Below are positions 62,638-64,000 of a stretch of 64,000 nucleotides of DNA, one piece after another; the stretch's first letter is position 1, and the number at the start of each line of letters is the position of its first letter. The notes under the pieces are model-generated. The model was not told the DNA's origin and did not search any database. It saw only the letters and a list, made by a program, of their open reading frames with translations. The translations under genes and the position numbers were made by a program. This DNA comes from Pelagomonas calceolata (taxonomy: Eukaryota > Sar > Pelagophyceae > Pelagomonadales > Pelagomonadaceae). The stretch spans positions 1,082,501-1,146,500 of the forward strand of contig CAKKNE010000002.1 in NCBI GenBank assembly GCA_918797485.1, given 5' to 3'.

Positions 62638-63180
62638 ATGGGCTGTGTTAATGCCGCGTCCGCCGCGGCGCCGCCGACCCAGTGCAAGTCGAAGGACTGC
62701 CGCTTCGGCGACCCCAGCTCGAGCGGCGGCCTCGGCGACGAAGACATCTGCTGCCCGGACGCCTGGGAGAGCGCCGACGTCATCAACGTGGAGCTGCCGG
62801 AGATCGTGATGCAGATAGCAAAGGAGCTTGGCCTGGGCACGATCCCGTTCCGCGAGGCCATTGGCGAATATCACAACGAGGTGCTGAAGGCCATCCGCTC
62901 GTACGAGATGGCCGACCAGGTCCACCCGAACGAGATGGGATACCGCGAGATGGCCATTCAAGCCGTCAATGTCCTCAACAAGGCCCTTGCGCCGTCGTTC
63001 TGGGCGAAGACCGACGAGGCGGAGACCGGCGCGCGGTGGATGGGGGGCCTCGCCGTCGTCGCGGTCGGCGGCCTCTTCGCCGTGTTCGCGGCGATCTCGC
63101 GCAAGGGCCGCGGCGCCGCGCGGGTCGTCAAGGAGGGCTACGGCGCCACCGATTCTACGGTGGACGCGCTGCTGGCCTGA
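62638..63180 (+). CDS. SGNH-hydrolase-like C-terminal domain with MGC N-terminus and membrane helix
   Basis: An upstream in-frame ATG (62536) lies inside the motif/inverted-repeat region; I prefer ATG 62638, giving MGCVNAASAAAPPTQCKSKD (180 aa). The MGC start fits N-myristoylation plus palmitoylation. The centre (ADVINVELPEIVMQIAKELG, TIPFREAI) and the D-x-x-H motif in MADQVHPNEMGYREMAIQAV match the C-terminal half of SGNH/GDSL esterases. The nucleophile Ser block and the Gly/Asn blocks are missing, so it cannot be an active esterase as read. A helix near the end (ARWMGGLAVVAVGGLFAVFA) would anchor it. It is flanked by a 20-bp inverted repeat. It may be a fragment domesticated or decaying. 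Confidence 0.55.
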   Translation: MGCVNAASAAAPPTQCKSKDCRFGDPSSSGGLGDEDICCPDAWESADVINVELPEIVMQIAKELGLGTIPFREAIGEYHNEVLKAIRSYEMADQVHPNEMGYREMAIQAVNVLNKALAPSFWAKTDEAETGARWMGGLAVVAVGGLFAVFAAISRKGRGAARVVKEGYGATDSTVDALLA

Positions 63181-63224
63181 GCGGCGAGCTCTATCCCCGG
63201 CGCGCGAGCTTTCCTTCGCGCCGC

Positions 63225-63244
63225 CATCCATCCCCATTCCTAAC
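63225..63244 (-). repeat. Inverted repeat, right arm around SGNH-like gene
   Basis: Reverse complement of 62563-62582, 45 bp past the SGNH-like stop. Confidence 0.8.
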
Positions 63245-63264
63245 ATGTAAGTAGTACACTCGAG

Positions 63265-64000
63265 TTACGCGCGCCTACCCCCCGAAAGATTCGGAGGCGG
63301 CCGCCGGTCCCGCCGCTCCTCGGTCACCGCGACGATCCGCGTCGCGACCTTGCACCCGCTATTCAAAACCTTCGCGCGCCGCCGCAGGCCCGTCAACAAT
63401 TCCAGTTCCTGACGCTCATCCCTCTGGGCCTCTTTCCAGCGATAGTCGCATTGTGCCACAGAAAACTCCAGAGCGCGTATATCTTTTTTGATAACACCGT
63501 CGTAGTACGCGTCGTACGGCTGCGCGATGTCCACATCATCAGAGGCCACGGCCGCGCGCGCGACGTCGACGAGCTCGCGCGCGCCGCGCTTCGAAAATAG
63601 AGCTCGCCGCCGCACCGCCGCCGCGAGCGGCTTTTCGCGGTGCGCCCGGAATTCCCGCCGTCTATCGTCGAGCTTCCTCTCGACGCTGCCGAGGCACGCA
63701 CGAAAGTGCTTCACCCGGGCCTGAGCCTCAGAAACGACAGTCATTTGCTCGTTGACGAGCGCCATCTGGGCGCGCAGCTGCGAGTTGAGCTTGCGCGCGA
63801 GGCGCGAGGCCCGCGGGAGGAACCAGCGGGGCTCGCGCGCGGCCCGCATGGCGACGCGCGAGGCGGCGCCGAAGATGTTCAGGCGGTCGCGCGGTGTCAC
63901 GAACGCCAAGCAGCGCTCCACGAGCTCCTCCGGCAGGCCGAAGCCGCGGCGGCCGTTGCGGATTAGCGCGAGGCGCTTCGACGGCGGCTCCTCGGGAGCC
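63265..64000 (-). CDS. Partial F-box/coiled-coil protein, runs off right edge
   Basis: The frame is open from the window edge to the stop at 63265. The first M of the obvious ORF (63921) is a GTG, so the true start is beyond 64000. Close to the edge, GFGLPEELVERCLAFVTPRD followed by RLNIFGAASRVAMRAAREPR has the F-box pattern (LPxEL...L...D...). The rest is a long basic helical region (RKLNSQLRAQMALVNEQMTV, EAQARVKHFRACLGSVERKL), likely coiled coil, ending in a Pro/Arg tail. It is likely an SCF adaptor; no substrate domain is visible in this part. Confidence 0.65.
   Translation of the reverse strand, partial: APEEPPSKRLALIRNGRRGFGLPEELVERCLAFVTPRDRLNIFGAASRVAMRAAREPRWFLPRASRLARKLNSQLRAQMALVNEQMTVVSEAQARVKHFRACLGSVERKLDDRRREFRAHREKPLAAAVRRRALFSKRGARELVDVARAAVASDDVDIAQPYDAYYDGVIKKDIRALEFSVAQCDYRWKEAQRDERQELELLTGLRRRAKVLNSGCKVATRIVAVTEERRDRRPPPNLSGGRRA

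Noticed and set aside
1-64000. CRISPR arrays, rRNA or tRNA genes
   Set aside because: No regularly spaced direct repeats, no rRNA-like sequence and no tRNA cloverleaf noticed by eye; a tRNA scan was not possible here.

Overview
The window looks like a compact, GC-rich nuclear segment of a photosynthetic stramenopile, most likely a pelagophyte (Aureococcus/Pelagomonas type). The genes are eukaryotic (LSm5, NHP2, eIF3i, phosducin-like 3, PCYT2, a CDP-alcohol phosphotransferase). Several proteins have a signal peptide followed by an aromatic or Leu-Pro plastid-targeting start, as in secondary plastids. A phylloquinone-synthesis fusion is present. Introns are few and short, and three of them are introner-type insertions, a class known from Aureococcus. 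All protein calls come from reading motifs by eye; no database search was run. Many long open frames here are GC-driven antisense shadows or begin at a non-ATG codon, so I re-chose starts at the first sensible ATG.

Layout: 1-9.8 kb holds a partial SH3-like protein, LSm5, PCYT2, NHP2, an unknown 664-aa protein, a small plastid membrane protein, an ethanolamine/choline phosphotransferase, a lumen-type protein, a CS-domain protein and a phosducin-like protein. 10.3-21.1 kb holds eIF3i, a membrane-anchored PDZ/EF-hand/galectin protein, a secreted STI1-like protein, a beta-propeller protein, an ALDH22-type dehydrogenase interrupted by an introner, an ankyrin protein, an AlkB-like dioxygenase and a small plastid protein. 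21.5-29.4 kb is a tandem pair of large C-type-lectin-like surface proteins with zinc-ribbon cytoplasmic tails. 29.4-42.3 kb holds a fructosamine kinase, a 2141-aa coiled-coil protein, an exostosin/TPR breakpoint, a calmodulin-like protein and an MFS-SAM-phosphatase-like fusion. 42.6-45.1 kb holds a TIR-bounded mobile element abutting a CS-domain gene that contains two introners. 46-58 kb holds small membrane, HAD, F-box, DSP-like, zinc-motif, MYND/RING-CH/TPR and SAP/hydrolase genes plus one large unknown. 58-62.4 kb is the MenD-MenH-MenC fusion, followed by an SGNH-like gene between inverted repeats and a partial F-box gene.

The main system-level signals are: (i) a dispersed imperfect-palindrome motif (GCTAGCGG, a short gap, then GTAAGACACTAGCAA) found in at least 13 gene-upstream regions and in none of the convergent gaps; (ii) introner insertions with 8-bp target duplications whose first bases (GT or GC) can serve as the splice donor; (iii) three same-strand gene pairs that overlap or nearly touch, which look like candidate bicistronic transcripts; (iv) new-looking domain fusions (a galectin fold split by a Tudor-like insert; a transporter fused to SAM and a phosphatase-like module).
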